Shown here: in pieces, positions 1-6,107 of the stretch
Layout of the letters: each line of letters begins with the position of its first letter
Numbering within the stretch: the stretch's first letter is position 1
Source of the DNA: Candidatus Zipacnadia bacterium
Lineage (GTDB): Bacteria; Armatimonadota; Zipacnadia; Zipacnadales; Zipacnadaceae
DNA length: 6,363 nt
Reading direction: 5' to 3'
Assembly: GCA_029821515.1 (NCBI GenBank)
Contig: JALGTD010000172.1
Coordinates: 1 to 6,363, forward strand
The notes under the pieces: model-generated
Told to the model about the DNA's origin: nothing
What the model saw: the letters and a program-made list of their open reading frames with translations, nothing else
Databases searched by the model: none
Translations under genes and position numbers: made by a program

Positions 1-1503
1 CAATATTCGCTGGAGTTCGTCCAGCCATTGCTCGGTCGAGCCGTAGGTCTTTGGGTCCGCCGAAAGCACGCGGTAGTATTCCAGCATCTTGCGGCCCGCG
101 GCCCTGCCATAGTAGCCTTCGTGGAAGTCCTGCAGCAGGGCGTTCATGTCCAGGTCCGGGTTCCACCATAATTTCGTCAACATGTAGAGGCGCAGGTGAT
201 AGTACGGCGCTGGATCGGAGCCGTCAGGGTCTCCGTAGATCTCCGAGAAGACACCCTGGATACCGGCCTTGCGCAACGCCTGGTACTCCGCTTGCAGGGC
301 AGCAGTTTCCGAGCCAAGGGAAGTAACGCCTTCCATATGGTACGTCCAGGCGTAGGGATGATCACACTTGCCGGCCCAGTCCCGGACCATATTGAGGTAA
401 TGCTGACCGATGGGGCCACTGCGCGTGATGGTGCCGCCGTTGCACAGGGTCCACGGCGTACAAATAAAGGCCACGACGTTCGGGGCGTAACGCAGGCTCT
501 TGGGCGGCGTCAGTGATTGGTGATAGGCTAGCGTGAACACCCTCCGCTCCGGGTGAGTCTGGGCAACTGCCTCGGCGACCTGATTCACGAAATGCACCAG
601 GCTCGCAGTCGTGGAGCCCTCCTCGCCATCAAAGGCGTTCGTCACCGGGTCCTGCGACCAGCCCAAGCAGTCTCTTTGCGATACCCAGAAGTTGCGCCAT
701 TGGGGGTTATCCGTCAATGCCTTCACCACACTATCGGAAACCAGCTTGGCGAGGTCCGCGCTGTGGCAGTTGAACTGCCCGCCATTGGTGAACCAGATAC
801 CGTTCTGATACGAGTACCAATCGGGGTGTTCCTGGAAGTATTTACTTGGTGGCGCGATGTTATAGATGCTGTGGGGATCGTTGTTGCTGGCCATCGGATC
901 CTGGCCCCAGACGCCGAGCGTGTTCGTGGTGCGGTTGGCGGCCTGCCAGAGCGCGGTTGGCCGTGCAGTTGGCCAGCGCACCTCGAAGGCTGGCTCCTCA
1001 CGGCGAGTGGGCACGTTGAGCAATAGCCGCTTACCCGTCGGGATCACCTCACGTTTTGGCGAGTACCAGCGGCAGCCCAGATCGTCTTCCAGAAAATCCA
1101 TCACCGCATACAATACGCCTCGTTCCGCCGCTCCGGTGAGGATGAGCCGACCCTTCACGTTGCGCACAATGAATCCATCATACTTCAGGTGTTCGGCGCT
1201 TACATCCACGCCCGCTTTCGCTGCCAGCCAGCCGCCATCCACGATGATGGCCGCGGCGGGCAATTCATCAGTTTTATCTACCGAAATGATCGGCAGCGCC
1301 TGACTGGTCGTTTGTGCGATGTATTCCTTCAGGACACGGGCGGCGTTCCAGACGAATGCGTTGCTGTCGTCAGCAATGAGAATACGGGGGCCGGCGACGG
1401 GTACGTCGCCATAGGTTATCTCGAGATAGGGCCTTAGCGCGGGATCCTCGTGGGTAGGCCCGGGAATCCGCAAACCTCGGTTGCCGGGCCCGGTTTGCTC
1501 CAT
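1..1503 (-). CDS. DUF4838 glycoside-hydrolase-like protein, main body (out of frame with its N-terminus; runs off left edge)
   Basis: This frame is open without a stop from 1557 down to base 1; the first ATG is at 1503. It continues the protein begun at 2092. If one copy of the 46-bp duplication at 1492-1585 is removed, the two join into a 682-codon open frame that leaves the window. In the joined numbering, residues 186-213 finish a beta-sandwich (ending RPYLEITYG). About 220-320 resemble the alpha-glucuronidase-type N-terminal domain (PRILIADDSNAFVWNAARVL, then GVLYAVMDFLEDDLGCRWYS). From about 400 comes a DUF4838 domain: YFQEHPDWYSYQNG at 403, FWVSQRDCLGW at 453, then VHFVNQVAEAV and LWWNPDLDM near 627. 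DUF4838 proteins are predicted secreted TIM-barrel glycan hydrolases, mostly uncharacterised; the substrate cannot be named. The Cys cluster usual after the SQxD-like motif is not seen. As it stands, this part would lack the signal peptide and would need re-initiation or frameshifting to be made. Confidence 0.85.
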   Translation of the reverse strand, partial: MEQTGPGNRGLRIPGPTHEDPALRPYLEITYGDVPVAGPRILIADDSNAFVWNAARVLKEYIAQTTSQALPIISVDKTDELPAAAIIVDGGWLAAKAGVDVSAEHLKYDGFIVRNVKGRLILTGAAERGVLYAVMDFLEDDLGCRWYSPKREVIPTGKRLLLNVPTRREEPAFEVRWPTARPTALWQAANRTTNTLGVWGQDPMASNNDPHSIYNIAPPSKYFQEHPDWYSYQNGIWFTNGGQFNCHSADLAKLVSDSVVKALTDNPQWRNFWVSQRDCLGWSQDPVTNAFDGEEGSTTASLVHFVNQVAEAVAQTHPERRVFTLAYHQSLTPPKSLRYAPNVVAFICTPWTLCNGGTITRSGPIGQHYLNMVRDWAGKCDHPYAWTYHMEGVTSLGSETAALQAEYQALRKAGIQGVFSEIYGDPDGSDPAPYYHLRLYMLTKLWWNPDLDMNALLQDFHEGYYGRAAGRKMLEYYRVLSADPKTYGSTEQWLDELQRIL

Positions 1504-1585
1504 CTGGAGGGTCAGAGCACTACCCGGGCCCTCGCCAGGTTTGCTCCATCTGGAGGGTCAGAGCACTACCCGGGCCCTCGCCAGG
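1492..1585. repeat. 46-bp perfect tandem duplication that breaks the reading frame
   Basis: Copy one is 1492-1537 and copy two is 1538-1583, with two more matching bases (1584-1585). The copies are identical. Because 46 is not a multiple of three, the second copy shifts the minus-strand gene by one base and brings in TAG at 1520-1522. Deleting one copy restores a continuous frame with a sensible domain boundary. The unit contains the self-complementary CCCGGGCCC, and a near copy (CCGGGCCC, 1484-1491) lies just outside the repeat, which would favour slippage or template switching. Confidence 0.97.
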
Positions 1586-2092
1586 CATGAACAGGTACGG
1601 CGCGATGTCCAGCGCATACCATTGGCCTTCCTCGGCGAACTGAGACTGAGAAAAGACGCGCGGCTCGCGGTACATGGGAAAGGGATCAGGTGTTTCGCGG
1701 GTCCAGTTGTCGTTCTCGATATAGCTGAAGATCGTACCACAGTGGTGTTCACTCATCCACCCTATATTGTAAGCGTGGAAGGTAGCGCTCAGTATCTCCT
1801 TGTCGGCCAGGTGGGTGGGTATGTCGAACTTCACATAGACATAGTGGCAATCGAAGCCGATCGGCCCCCAAAACCCGACATGGAGCACCTCCCCGGTGTT
1901 GGGGAGACTGCGCACGGGTGCACCGGCCCCGCCCTCACGCACAACATCGGCCCAGTCAGCTACCTCAAGCCTGATTGTCTCCGTGCGGCCACTACCAGCC
2001 AGCCCCGCCAGGGCGAGCGCCACGACACTACCAGCCAGCCCCGCCAGGGCGAGCGCCACGAATAGGACCACTGGACATCTTATCATTTTCAT
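1520..2092 (-). CDS. N-terminal fragment of the same secreted protein: signal peptide plus DNRLRE/CBM96-like domain
   Basis: A 190-aa frame starts at ATG 2092, preceded by a good Shine-Dalgarno site. An ATG at 2100 reaches a stop after three codons, so 2092 is the better start. Residues 1-36 form a signal peptide (MKMIRCPVVLFVALALAGLA) whose hydrophobic core is doubled by a 36-bp repeat. Residues ~37-185 look like a DNRLRE-type extracellular beta-sandwich: YVYVKFDIPTHLADKEILSA, then DNWTRETPDPFP and WYALDIAPYLF. These domains are known as carbohydrate-binding or structural modules in large surface proteins. The frame then enters the 46-bp duplication, reads ALTLQMEQT once, and stops at TAG (1520-1522) inside the second copy, as WRGPG*. 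The rest of the beta-sandwich (PGNRGLRIPG to RPYLEITYG) lies in the next frame, so the stop cuts the domain in half. The product as it stands is probably non-functional; the gene is broken or is an assembly error. Confidence 0.85.
   Translation of the reverse strand: MKMIRCPVVLFVALALAGLAGSVVALALAGLAGSGRTETIRLEVADWADVVREGGAGAPVRSLPNTGEVLHVGFWGPIGFDCHYVYVKFDIPTHLADKEILSATFHAYNIGWMSEHHCGTIFSYIENDNWTRETPDPFPMYREPRVFSQSQFAEEGQWYALDIAPYLFMPGEGPGSALTLQMEQTWRGPG
1990..2061. repeat. 36-bp perfect tandem duplication in the signal peptide
   Basis: Copies at 1990-2025 and 2026-2061 are identical. Thirty-six bases are twelve codons, so the frame is kept and the protein carries VALALAGLAGS twice (residues 12-22 and 24-34). 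One copy alone would give a normal-length signal peptide. Two copies make an unusually long Ala/Leu/Gly-rich hydrophobic core with two possible cleavage regions. Confidence 0.97.
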
Positions 2093-2109
2093 CTTGCCAT
2101 CCTTCTCTC
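2093..2109 (-). promoter_or_regulatory. Ribosome binding site for the minus-strand gene starting at 2092
   Basis: On the minus strand GAGAGAAGGA (2109-2100) lies seven bases before ATG 2092. It is a good Shine-Dalgarno match and supports 2092 over the ATG at 2100, which sits directly on the AGGA core and soon meets a stop. Confidence 0.8.
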
Positions 2110-2231
2110 TCTATGCTGCAGTATTGTCCGGCATTTCCCATATGCTTTGCTGCTGGGTTAGGTATTCTCTGCTCGACGCACCAAGTCCTCCCCGTGCTCA
2201 CCATTTGAGACTATTGCGAAAGTCGTTTCTC

Positions 2232-2259
2232 AGTATAGCACAAGGGAATTTGCTGTCAA
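2232..2259 (-). promoter_or_regulatory. Near-consensus extended -10 sigma70-type promoter for the left gene
   Basis: Read on the minus strand, TTGACA (2259-2254) is followed after 16 bases by TATACT (2237-2232), with TG one base before the -10 (TGCTATACT). The -35 box is perfect, the -10 differs at one base, and the extended -10 is present. Transcription would start near 2225 and give a leader of about 130 bases before ATG 2092. I see no convincing riboswitch or attenuator fold in that leader. The promoter points away from the transposase relic, so it could belong to the left gene or be a leftover outward promoter of the element. Confidence 0.7.
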
Positions 2260-2309
2260 AGGGATAGTGGATAGAACCATAAGTAATAGTTGAACATTGT
2301 TTTGTAGCA

Positions 2310-2725
2310 ATGATGATTGGGCTTATGCAGGGTGAACATAGTAAGCAAAGCAGCTTCTTTGGCATGATCTATGAACTGATTCGTGCCATCATCTGCTGCG
2401 CGAACTGGCAGCGGCAGTAGATTTCAGCTTTGTCTCGGAGTTAGCCAACGATTGCTACTGTCCAGACAATGGTCGTCCCTTCTGAGATCCGCTAGTGTTA
2501 TTCAAGCTAGTATTTCTCCAGTTTTTGTACGACCGGCCGGATCGAGAGATTGAAGAGCAGGTCAATCTGCACCTGGCCAACAAATAGTTTGTCGGACTGG
2601 AGCCGGAAGAGACTGCACCGGACCACAGTACCTTATGCCGCTTTCGTAGCCAGCTGGGCCCAAAGAAGTTCCAGCAGATATTCAAACAGATATCACTTGT
2701 ATCATGGTCAACTGCAAGAAGATAG
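2310..2725 (+). pseudogene. Relic of an IS1182/IS5-like transposase (N-terminal part only)
   Basis: Starting near ATG 2310 (or 2325) the frame reads MQGEHSKQSSFFGMIYELIR. At about 2384 the homology moves to the next frame as HHLLRELAAAVDFSFVSELA, so there is a one-base-type frameshift. It continues YCPDNGRPF, TGA stop (2483-2485), DPLVLFKLVFLQFLYDRPDR, EIEEQVNLHLANK, TAG stop (2585-2587, where a Trp codon is expected), FVGLEPEETAPDHSTLCRFR and SQLGPKKFQQIFKQI. The series matches the N-terminal DUF772 (PF05598-type) domain of IS1182/IS5-group DDE transposases. Homology fades after about 2693 and the frame closes at TAG 2723-2725, so the catalytic DDE domain is missing. With two stops, a frameshift and a truncation it cannot make an active transposase. 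I could not identify terminal inverted repeats or target duplications. Confidence 0.85.
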
Positions 2726-3048
2726 CGAAGTTGTTGAGCACTGCATCACGGCCCGCTACGGTCAGACCGTCCCTGGCAGCTACTTGACCAGGTGAGTAAT
2801 CACAAGAAGCCTCTTAGCGGGCCCTAAGGCGGGTAAAGCCAGCCATTGACTAACTGTCCCGAAAGCATCCTACTGCAAAACTAAGTTGCATCTCAGCGAT
2901 TGATTGCTGACCCGTAATTTCAAAAACTGGGTCTATTATATCCGCTGCCCCAAAAACTGATATTCTCAACAGTCTCCCATAATAAGAAGGGATCTCTTAC
3001 AACAGTCTCGAAATAAAAGATGAGTGAGCAACTCCAGATGAAGAGAGA
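2726..3048. other. Non-coding stretch between the transposase relic and the 913-aa gene
   Basis: No credible gene is seen. The left part may be unrecognisable remains of the mobile element. The right part is AT-richer and presumably carries the promoter of the gene at 3049. The best candidate is weak: CTGATA (2957-2962), 15 bases, CATAAT (2978-2983). It overlaps the short direct repeats listed separately. No clear terminator hairpin was found. Confidence 0.4.
2921..3009. repeat. Two short direct-repeat pairs upstream of the 913-aa gene
   Basis: CAAAAACTG occurs at 2921-2929 and 2951-2959 (30 bases apart). CAACAGTCTC occurs at 2967-2976 and 3000-3009 (33 bases apart), with looser similarity continuing into TAATAAG versus ATAAAAG. 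They may be paired operator sites (30-33 bp is about three helical turns) or decayed tandem duplications. Which is correct cannot be told from this sequence. Confidence 0.45.
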
Positions 3049-5790
3049 GTGTACCTATTGTTCAACTTTCGGGCCGCAATCGAAGTGATTATCGGCGTTG
3101 TTTGCGTGATGACTTCATCCGGGGCTGACCAGCTCTTGCTGACGCAAGACGGCCAACCTCGAGCGACCATCGTGGTTGCTGATGAGCCGCGTCCCCGGCT
3201 GTGGGTGGGGGGGATGTTTGAAAGTCAGCCTCTATATCCTCAGCAGTATGCAGCCGAAGAGCTGCAGAGACGCCTGTTGAAGATCAGCGGAGCCGAGCTG
3301 CCGATTGTGCCGGCAGCCAGCGCGCCCCAGGACGGTACGCTAATTCTGGTTGGGCGTAGCACGCTGTCGGATCATTACGGTATCCAGCCGCCCACCCAGC
3401 CGGAGGCTTTTCTCATCAAAAGCTTCGCTCGGGGGCTGGCCATCATCGGCGAGATTGCCCCGGTTGGGACCAACAACTGGGAGCAACCGGTAGATCGCGG
3501 CAGTCTGTTCGCTGTATGCGCTTTCTTGGAACGCTACCTGGACTACCAGAGCTACGTTAGGGACGAGAGCATTCCGGAGGACCTGGGCCTGGTCGTACCG
3601 CACAAAGCGACAATCGCTATTGACACGCCGCTCGAGTTTGCAGATGCTCCCTTCTATAGTTTTCGAAGTGGTGGCGGACCTCATCCGTATGCGCGTAAGG
3701 GGAACCGCTACATTTTTCGTTGTGTTCATACGCATCAGAATTGGGCCCAGAGGTACCAGCAGACGCACCCTGAGTACTTCGTGCTAAAAGGGGACGGCAC
3801 TCGCAACTTCAAGTACCTCTGCTACAGCGAGCCCGGCGTGCTCCAGCGAGAGTTGGAGCACATCGAAGAATTCTATGCGTCCGGTAAGTGGGGATTCGGG
3901 TGGCCAAAACCCAATGAACACTACATCGCCGTCGAGCCCGACGACCACTTCCCGGGCTGCCAGTGCGAACGCTGCCAGGCGTGGGGCTTGGTGTCGAATC
4001 TATGGTTTGGCAACGAGGCTTGGGGTTCGGCCTCAAATCTGTGGTTTGACTACGTGCGGCGACTGGCGCTGGAAGTCAAAAAGCGCTGGCCTGACAAACG
4101 GGTTGCATGTCTGGCCTATCAAAGCCATCGTTATTGCCCCGACTTTGACCTTCCCGACAACGTTGATGTGATGGTTTGCATGGAGTTGTCGACAGCACTG
4201 GGCAAGGAACCCGAGGTCTACCAACACAATATCAGGCTACTCCGAGAATGGAGTGCCCAGGTGGACAACGATCCCACGCGGCTTTATACCTTTGAATACC
4301 ACTGCTGGCCCAGCCAATGGACACATGCGCCAATCATCTACCCTCACTACTTGCAACGCTGTCTGCGCGAGGCTAGAGAGTACATTAGTGGGTCATACGT
4401 ATGCGGCGGCGGCAATACCGCCCAGGAGGCGCATTTCATGTATAGGGTCTGGTCCAGGCTCCTGTGGAACCCAGACTTTGACCTGGACGCCTACCTTACT
4501 GAATACTGTCAGAAGTTCTTCGGTCCAGCCGCTGAGGCGATGGAAGAATTCTACCAGCTACTCATCAACCGCTACGAACAAACAATATGGCCGGAGCACA
4601 TCGCCGATGTGTACGTATCACCTGCCCTGCTCTACGGGCAGACTTATCCTCCGGAAGTTGTCCGTCAACTTGAGCAGTATCTCGTAAAGGCCCAGGCCGC
4701 CGTCGGCGCCCTGCCTACCCGTTCGGTTGAGTTTGAGGGCGAAGGTTGGATGTTGCGTCGAAATGCGGGCGATCAGGCTCAGACCTACCGTATCGTTTTG
4801 ACGACCCTGGGCGAGCAGCCGCTGGTCAACCCAACCCTGGTCTGGGATGACCATAAGCTAAGGTACCGTGGGCAGCTTGCCAAAGGCCTGAAACTGGTCA
4901 TTGACGCGGGGCCTAAGGCTACCCTCTCTTCGGTGGAGCCAGCCGCAGGTCAAGCAGGGACGGACGTAACCGACCACATTGAGGGCGACCTGCCCATACT
5001 GCCCGGCAACTCGGCGGAGGTCTTCCACTTCTACTGTGATCAGCCCACCAGTGGTGCAAGTGTGCGCTTAACGATGAGTAGTTCGACTGACACGGATCAG
5101 CCTGACCAGGGGGACGTCTACCAGCGGCGGGTGCTGTGGATGCGCCAGGGCTTTGAGGATTTGCATCCGTCGAACGCGATTTGGCAGGGTCATGACGGCT
5201 TCTTCGTGGCTGCCCGCGTCGCTCACAAATGGCTGGACAGGGAAGTGCCGACCTACCCGGTTGCCCAGGTTAGCCGGCGGCCCCGGCCAGACTTCAATGA
5301 CCCAGCGTGGCAACAAGCCGAGGCAACCTATCTGGTCCGGGGCAAGATCAACCCCGGGGTCCCGTTCGACAACCTGGGCTTCCCCGCCGATGTCCCGACG
5401 CGAGTGCAGATGCTCCAGGACCCCCAGAATGTCTACGTCGCCTTCCATTGCACTCAGCCGGAGGAGCTCGGCGACAACGACTCGGTCGGGTTGACCCTCT
5501 TCGACGCTGGTAACCCTGTCATCAGCGTGACGTGCCGTCCCGACGGGCACGTGGAGACGGAGGCTGAAGGCATCCACACATACACGACAGCGGGCGACGG
5601 CTGGTGGGGTGCGCTCCTGACGATACCAAAGCGGGCGATTAGCACCGACGGGGAGCTGGGCACGTATCGAGCAGATCTGCTGCGCACGCGCGCCGGCAAG
5701 AGCTATATCTGGTCGCCGGGCTTCCGCATGGCACCATGGGCGCCCTTCCCCATGTCCCGTCGCGGCCAGGTCATCTTTGCAGGCAACTAG
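3049..5790 (+). CDS. Secreted DUF4838 glycoside-hydrolase-like protein with C-terminal CBM9-like domain
   Basis: The 913-aa frame is the only intact gene here. GTG 3049 is the first start after an in-frame TGA (3025-3027), with a purine-rich GAAGAGA just before it; ATG 3109 is the next choice but would remove the hydrophobic stretch. Residues 1-26 are a probable, slightly atypical signal peptide (EVIIGVVCVMTSSGA). Residues ~60-190 resemble the alpha-glucuronidase-type N-terminal domain (AAEELQRRLLKISGAELPIV). Residues ~220-510 are DUF4838: HPEYFVLKGDGTRNFKYLCYS at 240 onward (written here as two adjoining motifs, HPEYF and LCYS), VEPDDHFPGCQCERC with the Cys cluster at 304, 306 and 309, and LLWNPDFDLDAYL at 471. 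About 735-913 match the CBM9-like fold (PDFNDPAWQQA at 747, QNVYVAFHCTQPEE at 793). Predicted to act on polysaccharide outside the cytoplasm; substrate unknown. It is divergent from the left DUF4838 gene and belongs to a different subtype. Residues 311-336 contain an old tandem duplication. Confidence 0.9.
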   Translation: MYLLFNFRAAIEVIIGVVCVMTSSGADQLLLTQDGQPRATIVVADEPRPRLWVGGMFESQPLYPQQYAAEELQRRLLKISGAELPIVPAASAPQDGTLILVGRSTLSDHYGIQPPTQPEAFLIKSFARGLAIIGEIAPVGTNNWEQPVDRGSLFAVCAFLERYLDYQSYVRDESIPEDLGLVVPHKATIAIDTPLEFADAPFYSFRSGGGPHPYARKGNRYIFRCVHTHQNWAQRYQQTHPEYFVLKGDGTRNFKYLCYSEPGVLQRELEHIEEFYASGKWGFGWPKPNEHYIAVEPDDHFPGCQCERCQAWGLVSNLWFGNEAWGSASNLWFDYVRRLALEVKKRWPDKRVACLAYQSHRYCPDFDLPDNVDVMVCMELSTALGKEPEVYQHNIRLLREWSAQVDNDPTRLYTFEYHCWPSQWTHAPIIYPHYLQRCLREAREYISGSYVCGGGNTAQEAHFMYRVWSRLLWNPDFDLDAYLTEYCQKFFGPAAEAMEEFYQLLINRYEQTIWPEHIADVYVSPALLYGQTYPPEVVRQLEQYLVKAQAAVGALPTRSVEFEGEGWMLRRNAGDQAQTYRIVLTTLGEQPLVNPTLVWDDHKLRYRGQLAKGLKLVIDAGPKATLSSVEPAAGQAGTDVTDHIEGDLPILPGNSAEVFHFYCDQPTSGASVRLTMSSSTDTDQPDQGDVYQRRVLWMRQGFEDLHPSNAIWQGHDGFFVAARVAHKWLDREVPTYPVAQVSRRPRPDFNDPAWQQAEATYLVRGKINPGVPFDNLGFPADVPTRVQMLQDPQNVYVAFHCTQPEELGDNDSVGLTLFDAGNPVISVTCRPDGHVETEAEGIHTYTTAGDGWWGALLTIPKRAISTDGELGTYRADLLRTRAGKSYIWSPGFRMAPWAPFPMSRRGQVIFAGN
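3979..4056 (+). repeat. Diverged 39-bp tandem duplication inside the DUF4838 domain
   Basis: Two adjacent 39-bp units, 3979-4017 and 4018-4056, agree at 29 of 39 positions. They encode AWGLVSNLWFGNE (311-323) and AWGSASNLWFDYV (324-336), directly after the CxCxxC cluster and before the following helix. The frame is intact. Several differences are at third codon positions, as expected for an old duplication kept under protein-level selection. Confidence 0.75.
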
Positions 5791-5982
5791 GGACTGTGGC
5801 TCGGCTCATTGCAGCCAGCCGCACCCTAATTGCTAACATTAAACCCGGAGTGGTTTTCGGGGGCAATGTCACCATGCAGCCGATGGAGCTTGCTCTTGAG
5901 GTGACAGTCACATACACCGTTAACACGTTCTATCAGTCGCTGCGACACCAGTTCATTTGTCAGATACTATCAGTCGTGTAGT
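5791..5982. other. Gap between convergent genes
   Basis: These 192 bases separate two converging genes, where a bidirectional terminator would be expected. The only hairpins seen are short (CCCG/CGGG around 5846-5865, and GTGACAGTCAC near 5900), and neither is followed by a T tract. No gene is supported. Confidence 0.35.
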
Positions 5983-6107
5983 TCAAGGCTGGCTCTTAAC
6001 ACTCACCGACTCCACCAGTATTCCGGCGCTGTCAGTATGTTCGGCCTCTGACCATAGTCGCAGATAACATACTCCCATCATGTCCGTAAGTTCCGGCAAT
6101 CCCACTG
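5983..6107 (-). pseudogene. Out-of-frame C-terminal tail of the right-hand beta-sandwich protein
   Basis: In the frame one step from the gene at 6078-6363, the minus strand reads LPELTDMMGVCYLRLWSEAE and then HTDSAGILVESVSVKSQP, ending at TGA 5983-5985. This looks like the natural last beta-strands of a jelly-roll domain (an LPxL...GVCYLRL...GILVESVSV pattern). The upstream frame ends QWDCRNLRT* at 6078. Bases around 6090-6107 read sensibly in both frames (QWDCRNL and GLPELT), so a small deletion or frameshift probably joined them there. The tail would be lost from the translated product. Confidence 0.6.

Noticed and set aside
553..1026. Plus-strand open frame of 157 codons
   Set aside because: It is antisense to the continuous DUF4838 coding frame on the minus strand, which has recognisable motifs throughout; the plus frame shows none.
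1520..1585. Programmed ribosomal frameshifting to explain the split gene
   Set aside because: No slippery heptamer with a downstream structure is evident, and removal of one exact 46-bp copy explains the frame change completely.
1492..2061. Tandem repeats as a CRISPR array
   Set aside because: Units are directly adjacent with no spacers, only two copies each, and they lie inside coding sequence.
1481..2065. Plus-strand open frame of 194 codons spanning both perfect repeats
   Set aside because: It is a mirror of the minus-strand gene. Its repeated peptides are only translations of the tandem duplications, with no start signal or domain.
2455..2795. Two open frames (minus 2455-2685 and plus 2550-2795) in the intergenic region
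   Set aside because: Both overlap the transposase relic, whose homology is in a different plus-strand frame.
5068..5577. Minus-strand open frame of 169 codons inside the 913-aa gene
   Set aside because: Antisense shadow of the CBM9-like region; no ribosome binding site or recognisable motif.
5896..5912. GTGACAGTCAC palindrome as a terminator or operator
   Set aside because: The stem is only four to five bases with no T tract, and no second copy or regulator gene is near.
5736..5981. Plus-strand open frame overlapping the end of the 913-aa gene
   Set aside because: Its start lies inside the well-supported gene, its composition looks non-coding, and it ends at the out-of-frame tail of the convergent gene.
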